A stretch of 64,000 nucleotides of DNA from Mucilaginibacter sp. (GCA_028287895.1 JAQBOV010000076.1:1-64000); one strand, 5' to 3'; counted from the stretch's first letter, positions 35,187-45,781 are shown. Numbers and translations are program-made. The notes: generated by a model from the sequence alone, not told the origin.

Positions 35187-37565
35187 TCAGTCGCTTCTCA
35201 AACTCTTCACCGGGTTGGCTAATGCCGCTTTAATACTTTGATAGCTTACCGTAAGTAAGGTTATCGCCATTGCGCCAATTCCCGTTAGTACAAATATCCA
35301 CCAGGCGATATCGGAATGGTACTGGTAATTTTGCAGCCAGATATGCATAAAATAGTAAGCAACAGGTGATGCGATCACCAAAGAAATAATAACCAGCGTT
35401 ACAAAATCTTTTGAGAGCAATTGCCACAAGTTAAGTACGGATGCGCCCAATACTTTACGTACACCGATTTCCTTAGTGCGCTGCTCGGCCATAAAGGATG
35501 CCATGCCAAACAGTCCCAGGCAACTGATGAAAATGGCCAGCCCGGCGAAGGAACTTGCCAACTTACCTACGCGCTCCTCATTGTTGAATTTTTTGGCATA
35601 CTCCTCATCAGCAAATTGATAGTCGAATGGCTGCCCGGGCGCATATTTTTTGTAAATAGATTCAATCTTACTTAAGGCACTAGCTGCACTTGTTTTTGGG
35701 TTTATCCGGATGTTGACAATTCCGGCTTCTGTACTGGCGTAAAAAATGGTTGGCTTAATAGGTTCATAGGGAGATTCTACAATCATATCTTTTGTAACAC
35801 CTAATATTGAATACTTTTTATCATTCCAACTGATAATTTGACCAACCGGATTTTTAAGTCCCATATATTTTACTGCGGTCTCATTTAAAATCAAACCACT
35901 GGAATTTGATGTAGATGATTTTGAAAAATCTCTTCCATCTTTGAAATGCCAGTCTACCGTTTTCCCATATCCGGGTGTCACTGCAAAAGTGGCTAACTGA
36001 TCAGCCATATTGGAATCCTTTCCCTGCCAGCCAAAGCCGCCGCTCATCCGGCTGCTGCGGGTTATTTGGTTTCCCGATTCAGCAATTTCTGAAATAATTC
36101 CGATTTGAATCAAGTCATTTCTAAAAGCCGCAAAATGCGTATGAATATCTTCTGAATAAGGTCTGACCATAATTAATCCGGAGCAGCGATAGCCAATGGG
36201 CCGGTTTTTAGCAAAATGAATTTGGCGAAAGACAATAATTGTCCCGATAATCATTATAATGGAAAAAGTAAACTGAACTATTATCAGTGCTTTTCGGGGG
36301 ACGCCTGCCATTCTGCCTGCCCGGAAGGTGCCCTTTAACACTTTTACAGGCTTAAATGATGATAAATAAAAAGCAGGATAACTGCCTGCAAACAGGCCGC
36401 TGATAATGGCAAACCCAATGCCGGCGACCCAAAACACAGGATTTGTCCACAAAATGGACATTTGTTTGCCCGACAGTGCATTGAAAAACGGCAATGAAAG
36501 TTGTGTCAGAAATAAAGACAAGGTAAATGCCAGAATTGCCATTAATAATGGTTCAGTTAAAAATTGTGTGATCAACTGGCCACGTAGTGAACCTATAGCT
36601 TTTCTGATACCTACTTCTTTGGCACGTTTTTCTGATCGTGCTGTACTGAGGTTCATGAAATTGATACAGGCGAGTAATAGTACAAAAATGCCGATAATGC
36701 CAAAAAGCCATAGGTACTTAATGTCACCGCTGGTATTAACACCATTTTTAAATTCTGAATATAAATGCCAGCGGCTCATCGGATAAAGAAACACTTCCGG
36801 CTTTACTCTTTTACCGCCCTTATCTAAATTATTGAATTTGATGTATTTTATTTTTGATGAAAGATCAGCCATATTAACCGATCCGGCGGTCTGCACAAAT
36901 ATCTGGAAAGCGTTCTGATCCCAATCGTCCCGGGCTTGCTGTACTTCTTCTGAACGGGCATATATCTCCCAGGGGGCAATGAATAAAACGTTGCTGAATG
37001 AACTGCTATAAGGTAAATCCTGGTAGACTCCGGCCACTTTCAAACTGTAACTATCTAATTTTATGACTTTGTCCACCGGGTTGGTGTCACCAAATACAGC
37101 TTTGGATACCGACGCTGAAATTAAAATCGATGAAGGGTCCTTTAATGCTGCTCTTGTACCTTTAATCATCTTTAAGGTCAGCATTTCGGCGGCATCCGGC
37201 TCCATAAAATTGCCTGGTATACTTAAATTCTTATCCGTAAATGAGAGAAGATGAGGGTTGGTCCATGAGGATAATACCACATGTTTGAAATTGCTTCCAT
37301 ATAAATGGCGAAGCTGATAAGCCACCGGAATCGGCATGGCCTTCATGGTATTAATTTCCCCGTTGATGGTTTGTTGCTGCATTACCCGGGCAATACTTTC
37401 ATAGTTCTTATGGTATTTATTAAAGGATAGCTCGCTGCAGATCCAAAGCCCGATCAGCATCACTACAGCCATACCCACGGCAAGCCCGCCAATATTAATT
37501 AAAGAAGAAATCCTGTTTTTGATGAGGTTTCTCCAGGCGATTTTTAAATAGTTCTTTATCATCAT
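35187..37565 (-). CDS. MacB/FtsX-type ABC permease, array copy 2
   Basis: Same architecture as copy 1 (792 aa), with the N-terminus MIKNYLKIAWRNLIKNRISS preceded by a second Met, so either ATG (37565 or 37562) can be the start. The first FtsX block has FMNLSTARSEKRAKEVGIRKA, the second has MAEQRTKEIGVRKVLGASVL, and the C-terminus is NPVKSLRSD. The membrane blocks are nearly the same as in copies 1 and 4, whereas the periplasmic domains differ much more. This pattern suggests duplicated genes whose sensing or substrate-binding parts diverged. Confidence 0.92.
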   Translation of the reverse strand: MMIKNYLKIAWRNLIKNRISSLINIGGLAVGMAVVMLIGLWICSELSFNKYHKNYESIARVMQQQTINGEINTMKAMPIPVAYQLRHLYGSNFKHVVLSSWTNPHLLSFTDKNLSIPGNFMEPDAAEMLTLKMIKGTRAALKDPSSILISASVSKAVFGDTNPVDKVIKLDSYSLKVAGVYQDLPYSSSFSNVLFIAPWEIYARSEEVQQARDDWDQNAFQIFVQTAGSVNMADLSSKIKYIKFNNLDKGGKRVKPEVFLYPMSRWHLYSEFKNGVNTSGDIKYLWLFGIIGIFVLLLACINFMNLSTARSEKRAKEVGIRKAIGSLRGQLITQFLTEPLLMAILAFTLSLFLTQLSLPFFNALSGKQMSILWTNPVFWVAGIGFAIISGLFAGSYPAFYLSSFKPVKVLKGTFRAGRMAGVPRKALIIVQFTFSIIMIIGTIIVFRQIHFAKNRPIGYRCSGLIMVRPYSEDIHTHFAAFRNDLIQIGIISEIAESGNQITRSSRMSGGFGWQGKDSNMADQLATFAVTPGYGKTVDWHFKDGRDFSKSSTSNSSGLILNETAVKYMGLKNPVGQIISWNDKKYSILGVTKDMIVESPYEPIKPTIFYASTEAGIVNIRINPKTSAASALSKIESIYKKYAPGQPFDYQFADEEYAKKFNNEERVGKLASSFAGLAIFISCLGLFGMASFMAEQRTKEIGVRKVLGASVLNLWQLLSKDFVTLVIISLVIASPVAYYFMHIWLQNYQYHSDIAWWIFVLTGIGAMAITLLTVSYQSIKAALANPVKSLRSD

Positions 37566-37647
37566 GTTTAAACGCTAAATTCTAATTAGCTTTCAGCCCT
37601 GTCAGCACAGGCAGCTTAGGCCTTTTTGCTTTCGCCTTTAACCTCCT

Positions 37648-40020
37648 TTATTCATCTTTTAAATATTGCGTCGGATTGGCCGTATGCGCTTTAAATATGT
37701 GCCATGAAACGCTTATTGCGGTCATGACGATCAGGCCAATGAACGATAAAATAAGCGGGTAAAACGAGACAACGGATTCAGGTGTGATCTGGTTAAACAT
37801 TGTTCGGGTAAGCAGCCATGAAATGGGTAAGCCAAACAGTATGGCAAAGCCGATAGCAAATAAAAATTCCTTGTTAATAAGGTAAATGATGTTTCCTATG
37901 CTTGCCCCGAGCACTTTCCTGACACTTATTTCTTTCATTTTTCTACCTAATATCAATAAGGCCAAACCGAAGATACCTGATATGGAAATAACGATCATGA
38001 TCACAGCGGCTGCACCCATTACCTGCGAAACCTGGTTAAATCCATTAAAATACTGATCAAAGACGCCCTCCTGGTAGTAGTATTCGAAGGGTAAATCAGG
38101 GTTGACCTTTTTCCATGCTTTTTCCACTTGAGAATGTGCGTTTGAAAATAGGCCGGATGTGGTTTTGACATACACATAATTTATATCTTCAGCCTTGCAG
38201 CCCATCAGGAGCATAGGGCCTATCGGCGTTTGAAAATTTTCGAAATGAAAGTTATTCACCTGGCCTACTATTTGGTATAGGTGGTTCTCATATTCAATGT
38301 TTTTTCCGACACCGGTGTTCCAGTGCATTTGTTTCACAAAGGCCTGGTTAACTAATACAGTGTTTGTTTGATCTGTTTCAAATGCGGCATTCAAGTCTCT
38401 GCCTCTTGTAATAGTTATTCCTAACTGGGTTGCAAAACCGGGTAAGGCACTTATGCCCTGTACTGTTTGTTCTTTCCCTTCGGTTTTGATCACCAATTGT
38501 TTAGAGTAGTTGCCAAGTGACTGGACTGATCCTGAAACCGATTTTACGTCACTATGGCGTTTCAGTTCGCCCCTAAAAGCCTCGAAATTTGCTGATTTAT
38601 CCAATGATACGACCACATTATTTATAGGATCATAACCCCAGGGCTTGATTTTTATTTGCTTTGTTTCACGGATAAAGGCTAGTGTGGTGGAGATCGCCAA
38701 AAATGTAAGGAAAAACTGGAAGCCTAAAAGGGCCTTTCTAAAACGGTTATTGCTGCCTAATTTGCTGTTCCCTTTTATGATATTTATCGGCCTGAATGCC
38801 GAAATGTAAAATGAAGGATAAGCTGCCCCACTTAAGGCAGATATAACGATTAATGCCAATAGCGCCATCCAGGTCCGGTAATTGGTAAAGAGATTTTGGG
38901 ATAGGTCAACATTGGCTATTTGGCTAAACCAGGGAAGGAACAGGTATTTGGCTAAGAATAAGCCTACCGCCACAGCTATAGTGCAAATAATGACGTTTTC
39001 TAAAATAAACTGAACAATGATCTGTTTTCTGCTGCTTCCCATCACTTTTCTAACCCCTATCTCTTTCAGCCGGGTAGAAGCAGAAGCCATGGCAATATTC
39101 ATGTAATTGAAATAAACCAATAACAAAGTTGCAATGGCAATAACCACAAGCATAATATAACCTGCTATATTGGTTTGTGCAAAGCGCTGATTGATTACCT
39201 GATAAGAATGAAAATTCATCGTTTTCAATGGCTGAAAATGGAAGGCCGCAATCTTGTCATCCTTGTTCGAGGTATTGTATAGCTGTACATATTTTTTACT
39301 TTGATTACTTACAGACGCTAACGATGCTTCATTATCAGCTTCCAGGAATGTTATATCTGCACTTTGGCTCCAGTCACTGGTTTTATCCATTCCTAAAGAG
39401 GCCATCTGGCCATAAGGGATAAGGGCGGAGAAATACCAGGATGATTCAATCGGTTGTTTATCAAATACGCCTTTAACGATAAAATTCACGATCGTTTCCT
39501 GTCCTTTTTTATTAAAGCGAACGCTTACGTTTTTACCAATGGAATTTTCTTTACCAAAAAGTTTTTTTGAAAGATTTTCGGTTAATACTATTCCATCCTG
39601 GTCACTAAAATGTTGTTTACTCCCCCATTTAACCGGGAAATTGAACATTTGGTAAAAGGCATCATCAACAAAGCTTACACTTTCTCTAAAAACATTATCG
39701 CCTTGTTTAATTACTACCCCTGTATAATTGACCCTGGCTGCATTTTTTATTTGGGGAAAATCAGCTTTTAGCATAGGCCCCAGCGGTGAAGGAGAATTAC
39801 CCCATAATTGCTGATTCCCGTTTTTTTCTGAAACTTTTTCTATCACAAAAAGATTGTTGAGCTTGTGATGGAAGTTGTCCATATGCATAGACCAGTCAAA
39901 AAATTCAAATACCACCAGGCAGCAGCCCACAGCCAAGGCAAGGCCAAGTATGTTTATTGATGACGATAATCTGTTTTTGGCAAGATTTCGCAGTCCCAAT
40001 TTTAAATAGTTCTTTATCAT
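37648..40020 (-). CDS. MacB/FtsX-type ABC permease, divergent array copy 3
   Basis: 790 aa with the same overall fold but clearly different from its neighbours. The first FtsX block has YMNIAMASASTRLKEIGVRK in place of FMNLSTARSEKRAKEVGIRK, the second has LGRKMKEISVRKVLGAS, and the N-terminus reads NILGLALAVGCCLVVFEFFD. The C-terminus HTANPTQYLKDE also departs from NPVKSLRSE. Copies on both sides are closer to each other than to this one, so it is probably an older paralogue or an insertion within the array. Gene end and start are separated from its neighbours by about 80 nt on each side. Confidence 0.91.
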   Translation of the reverse strand: MIKNYLKLGLRNLAKNRLSSSINILGLALAVGCCLVVFEFFDWSMHMDNFHHKLNNLFVIEKVSEKNGNQQLWGNSPSPLGPMLKADFPQIKNAARVNYTGVVIKQGDNVFRESVSFVDDAFYQMFNFPVKWGSKQHFSDQDGIVLTENLSKKLFGKENSIGKNVSVRFNKKGQETIVNFIVKGVFDKQPIESSWYFSALIPYGQMASLGMDKTSDWSQSADITFLEADNEASLASVSNQSKKYVQLYNTSNKDDKIAAFHFQPLKTMNFHSYQVINQRFAQTNIAGYIMLVVIAIATLLLVYFNYMNIAMASASTRLKEIGVRKVMGSSRKQIIVQFILENVIICTIAVAVGLFLAKYLFLPWFSQIANVDLSQNLFTNYRTWMALLALIVISALSGAAYPSFYISAFRPINIIKGNSKLGSNNRFRKALLGFQFFLTFLAISTTLAFIRETKQIKIKPWGYDPINNVVVSLDKSANFEAFRGELKRHSDVKSVSGSVQSLGNYSKQLVIKTEGKEQTVQGISALPGFATQLGITITRGRDLNAAFETDQTNTVLVNQAFVKQMHWNTGVGKNIEYENHLYQIVGQVNNFHFENFQTPIGPMLLMGCKAEDINYVYVKTTSGLFSNAHSQVEKAWKKVNPDLPFEYYYQEGVFDQYFNGFNQVSQVMGAAAVIMIVISISGIFGLALLILGRKMKEISVRKVLGASIGNIIYLINKEFLFAIGFAILFGLPISWLLTRTMFNQITPESVVSFYPLILSFIGLIVMTAISVSWHIFKAHTANPTQYLKDE

Positions 40021-40101
40021 GACGGTTAAATTCTAATTTTTAAGCCCTAAATCTGATATAGCCTGAGATAAGTTACACTTTTCGGCCATCCCTAAGCAAC
40101 G

Positions 40102-42483
40102 TCACTCCGTCTTCAAACTCTTCACCGGGTTGGCCAACGCTGCTTTAATGCTTTGATAGCTAACAGTAAGTAAAGTGATGAGTATGGCCCCTAGCGCAGT
40201 TGCTCCAAATATCCACCATGCTATCTCGGCACGGTACCGGTAGTTTTGCAGCCAATTATGCATAAAGTAATAAGCGACCGGTGTAGCGATCATTAATGAA
40301 ATAATAACCAGTACGACAAAGTCTCTTGAAAGCAAGCGCCACAGGTTAAATACGGAAGCACCCAGCACTTTGCGGACACCGATTTCCTTGATGCGCTGCT
40401 CAGCCATAAAGGATGCCATTGCGAACAAGCCCAGGCAACTGATAAAGATGGCAAGAGCGGCAAATGAGGTTGCCAACTTGCCTATGCGCTCTTCATTACC
40501 AAATTTTTTAGCGTATGCTTGATCAACAAACTGGTATTCAAATGGCTGGGCCGGGTTATAGGCCTTAAATAAATCCGCTATTTTACCCAATGCTTCATGG
40601 GTGCTTATTACAGGATTTATTTTTATAACTACAACGTCGCCGGCATTCTTGGTTAAGTGAAAAAGTGATGCCCTGACAGGTTCATATGGTGATTCAACAA
40701 CCATATCTTTAATTACTCCTATTACCTTAAAGGGGGTACCGTCCCATTTAACTATTTCGCCAACCGGGTTTTTTAAGCCCATATATTTTGCGGCTGTTTC
40801 ATTGATCACAAAGGCTGCTGAGTCGGTTAAATATGCTTTTGAAAAATCCCTGCCCTCTTTAAACTGCCAGCCAACCGTTTTGCCATAGTCATAAGAAACC
40901 TCAATGTTTGGAAACTCGACAGCCAGCCCCGGATCTTTGCCTTTCCAGTCGAAACCACTATTTGATTCCCATACTGCTGTTGGCGGACTCCCGGCTTCTG
41001 CTATAGATGCAATAGACCCTGTTTTTTGAAGTTCGTCTTTAATGACAGCAAAATGGTTGTGAATATCATGAGTTGCCATCGATAAAGTGATCAAACCATT
41101 GCGGCTATAGCCAACAGGCCGGTTTTTTGCAAATTGGATCTGGCGGAAAACGATAATCGTACCGATGATCAGCGTCACAGAAACGGTGAATTGTATAACG
41201 ACCAATATTTTACGCGGAACAGCTGCAAAACGGCCTACCCTGAATGTGCCTTTCAATACCTTAACAGGCTTAAATGATGACAGGTAGAAGGCCGGGTAAC
41301 TGCCCGATATAAGTCCGGTTACCAGGCTAAATCCAGCTCCGAGCAACCAAAACACGGGGCTGCTCCATAAAATGGACATTTTTTTGCCGGCTATATCATT
41401 AAAGAAGGGAAGGGCGAGCTGTACTAAAAGTATAGCTAAGACAAATGCAAAGGCAGTTACCAGTAAGGATTCACTCAAAAATTGATGGACAAGCTGTATA
41501 CGTAATGAACCTACAGCCTTGCGGATGCCGACTTCTCTGGCGCGTTTTTCGGAACGGGCCGTACTCAGGTTCATGAAGTTGATACAGGCCAGCAATAATA
41601 CAAAAACACCGATAATGCCAAACATCCAAACATATTCGATGCGCCCGCCTGCAATCACTCCATTCTTAAAATCCGAGTATAAATGCCAGTTTTTCATCGG
41701 GTTAAGAAAGACCTGATTTTTTTGCTTCAACTCAATCTTGTTAACCTTGCTCAGCTTGATATCCCTGATCTTTGCTGAAACCTTATTGAGGTCGGCATTG
41801 TCAGCCAACTGTGCATAAGTAAAATAACAATTGCATCGCCAGGTGTCGGCTTGTTTCTTTAATCCGTTAGCGTTTGAAAATTGTTCCCAGGGTGCAATAA
41901 AGTTTACACCGGCAAATGAGGAATTTTCAGGCATATCTTCATAAACACCGGTTACTTTTACAACCTGGCTGTTATCGATTTTCATCATTTTATCTATCGG
42001 ATCGGCATTCCCAAAATATGCTTTGGCGGTTGACTCAGAAAGCATGATTGATGAGGGGTCGTTCAGCCCGGCTTTGGTGCCTTTCAGTAGTTTAACGGAT
42101 AACATCTCAAGTGCCTGTGGTTCGAAATAGGTGCCGTTTTCGGTTAATTTCTTATCGCCGTAGGCAAGGATATGCCCTCCATTATAAGTTGCCATGGTAA
42201 CATATTTAAAATCGCTCCCAAAACTTTTGCGAAGCTCATCGCCCATAGGCCATGGTACATTGATCCCTGTTCCTATTTCACCGTTCATGTTATTGTTTTG
42301 CAATACCTGGGTAATATGGCCGTAGTTTTTAAAGGTTTTATCAAATGACAGTTCATCATATGTCCATAAGCCGATCATTATGGCTACGGCCATGCCCACG
42401 GCAAGTCCGCCGATGTTAATTAAAGACGAAGCCTTGTTTTTTAACAGGTTTCTCCAGGCGATTTTTAAATAGTTTCGTATCAT
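40102..42483 (-). CDS. MacB/FtsX-type ABC permease, array copy 4
   Basis: 793 aa, close to copies 1 and 2: MIRNYLKIAWRNLLKNKASS at the start, FMNLSTARSEKRAREVGIRK in the first FtsX block, MAEQRIKEIGVRKVLGASVF in the second, and NPVKSLKTE at the end. The periplasmic domain (about 45-275) contains a WRCNCYF stretch with two cysteines not found in the other copies, which could form a disulfide. A dispersed repeat lies just upstream (42486-42525). Confidence 0.92.
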   Translation of the reverse strand: MIRNYLKIAWRNLLKNKASSLINIGGLAVGMAVAIMIGLWTYDELSFDKTFKNYGHITQVLQNNNMNGEIGTGINVPWPMGDELRKSFGSDFKYVTMATYNGGHILAYGDKKLTENGTYFEPQALEMLSVKLLKGTKAGLNDPSSIMLSESTAKAYFGNADPIDKMMKIDNSQVVKVTGVYEDMPENSSFAGVNFIAPWEQFSNANGLKKQADTWRCNCYFTYAQLADNADLNKVSAKIRDIKLSKVNKIELKQKNQVFLNPMKNWHLYSDFKNGVIAGGRIEYVWMFGIIGVFVLLLACINFMNLSTARSEKRAREVGIRKAVGSLRIQLVHQFLSESLLVTAFAFVLAILLVQLALPFFNDIAGKKMSILWSSPVFWLLGAGFSLVTGLISGSYPAFYLSSFKPVKVLKGTFRVGRFAAVPRKILVVIQFTVSVTLIIGTIIVFRQIQFAKNRPVGYSRNGLITLSMATHDIHNHFAVIKDELQKTGSIASIAEAGSPPTAVWESNSGFDWKGKDPGLAVEFPNIEVSYDYGKTVGWQFKEGRDFSKAYLTDSAAFVINETAAKYMGLKNPVGEIVKWDGTPFKVIGVIKDMVVESPYEPVRASLFHLTKNAGDVVVIKINPVISTHEALGKIADLFKAYNPAQPFEYQFVDQAYAKKFGNEERIGKLATSFAALAIFISCLGLFAMASFMAEQRIKEIGVRKVLGASVFNLWRLLSRDFVVLVIISLMIATPVAYYFMHNWLQNYRYRAEIAWWIFGATALGAILITLLTVSYQSIKAALANPVKSLKTE

Positions 42484-42485
42484 GG

Positions 42486-42525
42486 GCCCCTCCCAAATCC
42501 TCCCCTGAAGGGAGGACTTTTAAAT
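42486..42525. repeat. Dispersed palindromic repeat (copy A)
   Basis: The segment CTCCCAAATCCTCCCCTGAA-GGGAGGACTTTT contains the hairpin CCTCCC/GGGAGG. Its reverse complement resembles the sequence at 57020-57050 (AAAAGTCTCCTGCCCAGGGA-GATTTGGAG). Repeats of this kind are common between genes in Sphingobacteriaceae. Confidence 0.55.
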
Positions 42526-42604
42526 AGGTGTTTAAATAACTTCTAAACGCTGATTCCTACACCAAATCAATTGCTTTCCGATCCCTAAGCAGCTAATCAC
42601 TAAC

Positions 42605-45046
42605 CTATTCCGATTTCAAACTCTTCACCGGATTCATCAAAGCTGCTTTGATAGACTGAAAGCTCACGGTCAATAAGGCTATGGCCATCGCCAGGGTCGC
42701 CGACAAAACGAATATCCACCAGCTGATGGGAATCTTATAAGCAAAGTCCTGCAACCACTTGTTCATGGCCCACCAGGCTATTGGTGATGCGATGAGGATG
42801 GCGATGAAAACCGGTTTTACAAAGTCAAATGATAACAGGGCGGTTATATTGCTGATAGTTGCACCGAGTACTTTGCGGATGCCGATTTCTTTGCTGCGCT
42901 GTTCGGCCATGAAAGCTGATAAGGCGAACAGGCCCAGGCAGGCAATGATGATGGCTAATACCGCAAAGCTGGTGAATATGTGGCCTGTCCGCTGGACATC
43001 GGCATACATATTGGCAAATTGCTCATCCAAAAAAGTGTAACGAATAGGCTGCTCAGGTGAATATTTTTTCCAGACGGTAATGATATTCGATAAAGTGTTT
43101 TTTATGTCCGAACTGCCAATTTTTACCGATACAATAGAAGGGCTGAGGCCAAAATTAAGCACGATGGGGCCAATATGATCGCGCATCGATTCGAAATTGA
43201 AATCCTGTACCACGCCGATAACGGTCAGCTTTGCATACCCATTCGTGATCCGTTTGCCAATGGGATTCTTTAGGTTCAGCTTTTTGGCCATGGTCTGGTT
43301 AATGATAGCCGCCCCCTGTGTGTCCGCAGCCATCGTATAGGAGAAATTCCTGCCCTCAACCAGCTTCATACCCATCGTTTTCAGATAAGTATCGTCTATT
43401 TGCCAATACTGGCCGTATACTCCTGCATCCAGTTTTGTTCTGGCCTCGTTATAAAAAGTATTACCATTTCGCTTGCTGCCGTTAACGGGTAAGTAATCGC
43501 TTATAGATACATTTTTTACCGACGACAGCTTAAGTAATTCATTTTTAAAGCTTTTTACATTTTTATCACCCAGCGTATTGGTGCCCTGTATAACGACAAC
43601 CTGGTCCTTGTCAAAACCCACCTTTTTGTTGAGAATGAATTGCGTTTGGTTGTAAATAACCAAAGTGCAGATGATAAGAATAATAGAAGCACTGAACTGA
43701 AAAACGACCAGACTATTCCTTAGTATCGAATTTTTGCTGCCCGTGCTGATGCTGCCTTTCAATACCTGCACCGGCTTGAACCCGGAAAGGTAAAAAGCGG
43801 GGTATAATCCGGCCGCGATACCCACGATGAACGCTGCAGCTATTAAAAAAGGCGTCAGCCACCATTGATGCCAGGGCATGGATAATGTTTTTGAAGCCAG
43901 GGTATTGAAGTATGGAAGCAGTACCCAGGCCAATATTATCCCGATCACAAAAGAAAGTATGCTGTAAACTATCGACTCGGCTAAGAACTGATTGATCAGG
44001 CTGCTGCGATACGAACCCACTGCTTTCCTTAAGCCAACCTCTTTTGCGCGGTTAGCTGATTTGGCCGTTGAAAGGTTGACAAAATTGATACAGGCGATAA
44101 CAAGAATAAAACCGGCAACAGCGCCGAACAGCCAGATGAAACGAACATCCCCATGAGGCGTATTGTCATAAATATCATAGGAATACAAATTGATATCAGC
44201 GACATTCTGCAGGTGCAGTGAAAATTTTACAGCTTGCTTTTCTGCATCCTTCATTCCATCCTTTGTCATTATCGGCAGGTAATAGGTCTTGATGATATCG
44301 TGTGAGATCTTCTTTTCGAATTGAGCAATGTTAGTGCCCGGGCGTAACTTGATATAATCAGGGTAGTTGCTCGCATTCCAGTTGTTTTGCTCACCCTGGT
44401 AAAACTCAACACCTTTTAACGTCAAAAGAAAATCAAATTTCCTTAGATGGGAAGTTTCGGGAATATTCTGCATGACGCCGCCGATCCGGTAGGGTTTGGT
44501 TTTATCATTATTCAAGTACATTACCTGGCCCACAGGATTCTTACCGGGGAAATATTTATCCGCTTTGCGCTTTGATATAACCATGGTCAAGGGTTCTTTC
44601 AAGGCAATCTCACGTTTGCCATAGAGCATGGGCAATTGCAATATGTCCAGCATTTCCTGGTCGGCGTAGGTAAAACCTTGCTCGTAGCTATTCTGCTCCT
44701 GATCGGCACGCCTCACTTCGTTGCTCCCGGCCTTTTCGAAGAGCGAATTAGGCATCAGCCTGCCCGATACTTCCACTTCCGGGAAATCGGATTTCAAAGC
44801 TTTGCCCATTGGAGCGGGCCAGTCGGTTCCCTTTTCTGTTTTGCCATCGATATTGTAATACCCAACGACGCGGTAAATACGATCCGTATCAGGATATGAT
44901 CTATCAAAACTCAGCTCATCTCTTATGTAAAGGCCGATCAGCAAACAAGCTGCGATACCAAGGGCAAAGCCGCCGATCTTGATAGCTGCATATAATTTTT
45001 GTTTCTGTAATTGCCTTATGGCAATCTTTAAATAATTTTTTATCAT
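42605..45046 (-). CDS. MacB/FtsX-type ABC permease, array copy 5
   Basis: First gene of the minus-strand array and the longest copy (813 aa). Its N-terminus (MIKNYLKIAIRQLQKQKLYA, then IKIGGFALGIAACLLIGLYI) and first FtsX block (FVNLSTAKSANRAKEVGLRK) differ moderately from copies 1, 2 and 4, while the second FtsX block has MAEQRSKEIGIRKVLGATIS and the end is NPVKSLKSE. As in the others, no ATPase is encoded nearby. The 120-nt gap to copy 4 holds the dispersed repeat at 42486-42525. Confidence 0.92.
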   Translation of the reverse strand: MIKNYLKIAIRQLQKQKLYAAIKIGGFALGIAACLLIGLYIRDELSFDRSYPDTDRIYRVVGYYNIDGKTEKGTDWPAPMGKALKSDFPEVEVSGRLMPNSLFEKAGSNEVRRADQEQNSYEQGFTYADQEMLDILQLPMLYGKREIALKEPLTMVISKRKADKYFPGKNPVGQVMYLNNDKTKPYRIGGVMQNIPETSHLRKFDFLLTLKGVEFYQGEQNNWNASNYPDYIKLRPGTNIAQFEKKISHDIIKTYYLPIMTKDGMKDAEKQAVKFSLHLQNVADINLYSYDIYDNTPHGDVRFIWLFGAVAGFILVIACINFVNLSTAKSANRAKEVGLRKAVGSYRSSLINQFLAESIVYSILSFVIGIILAWVLLPYFNTLASKTLSMPWHQWWLTPFLIAAAFIVGIAAGLYPAFYLSGFKPVQVLKGSISTGSKNSILRNSLVVFQFSASIILIICTLVIYNQTQFILNKKVGFDKDQVVVIQGTNTLGDKNVKSFKNELLKLSSVKNVSISDYLPVNGSKRNGNTFYNEARTKLDAGVYGQYWQIDDTYLKTMGMKLVEGRNFSYTMAADTQGAAIINQTMAKKLNLKNPIGKRITNGYAKLTVIGVVQDFNFESMRDHIGPIVLNFGLSPSIVSVKIGSSDIKNTLSNIITVWKKYSPEQPIRYTFLDEQFANMYADVQRTGHIFTSFAVLAIIIACLGLFALSAFMAEQRSKEIGIRKVLGATISNITALLSFDFVKPVFIAILIASPIAWWAMNKWLQDFAYKIPISWWIFVLSATLAMAIALLTVSFQSIKAALMNPVKSLKSE

Positions 45047-45310
45047 GACCGTTTTTTAAGATTACCCGATTAAATTAACGCTGAATGCATAAAGGAAGCT
45101 GAACAAGTAATCAGATCAAGCAATATCATGCCGATATATTAATTGGTTGATATTCAGTAAATTGTGTTTTGCGTAGGCTTGGCAGGTTGTAACAAAAACG
45201 GACACTACCGTTCGGATATGAACTACAATGGTTGGTGCCAGTTATACAATTGATTATCAGTAATAAAGATCGGACAGCGGCCGCATCAGCAAATTACAGT
45301 TTGGTCAGCC

Positions 45311-45781
45311 TTAACACGGTTTGGCTGTCATTTCTTGCAGCAAAGCAAGTATTTTGTCTAATTTATCAACCTCAATCGCGTTCAGGCGTAATTGTAATTC
45401 TTCAATTTCCTTTTTGGCTTCAACATTGGTTCTGAAATCTTCATTGGCCTGAAGCCGGTCTCTCTCATTCTGGCGGTTTTGTGCCATCATGATAATGGGG
45501 GCCGCATAAGCTGCCTGTGTTGAGAAAAGCAGGTTTAATAATATGTAAGGATAAGGGTCCCAATGATCAATATAGGCGATTATGTTGAGTAGCATCCACA
45601 CGGCAACTATAACAGATTGAATAATGATAAATCGCCATGAGCCCATCCCGGTTGCGACCGAATCGGCAAGCCGTTGCCCAAAACTCATGGATTCCGTGTG
45701 TTTTTCGTGCCAGTTTTTTGTTTTTGTTATCAAGGTTTTAAGTTTTATTTGTTGGACCTTAAATATAAATAAATAGCGCAT
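45311..45781 (-). CDS. DUF1003 membrane protein
   Basis: A 156-aa protein with the DUF1003 pattern: FGQRLADSVATGMGSWRFI, a first helix IIIQSVIVAVWMLLN, then WDPYPYILLNLLFSTQAAY (second helix) and APIIMMAQNRQNERDR, ending in a coiled-coil tail (KKEIEELQLRLNAIEVDKLDKI). The function of the family is unknown. The annotated start ATG at 45781 gives about 30 residues before the conserved region; a shorter start is possible. It is divergent from the response regulator gene, sharing a 96-nt upstream region. Confidence 0.88.
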   Translation of the reverse strand: MRYLFIFKVQQIKLKTLITKTKNWHEKHTESMSFGQRLADSVATGMGSWRFIIIQSVIVAVWMLLNIIAYIDHWDPYPYILLNLLFSTQAAYAAPIIMMAQNRQNERDRLQANEDFRTNVEAKKEIEELQLRLNAIEVDKLDKILALLQEMTAKPC

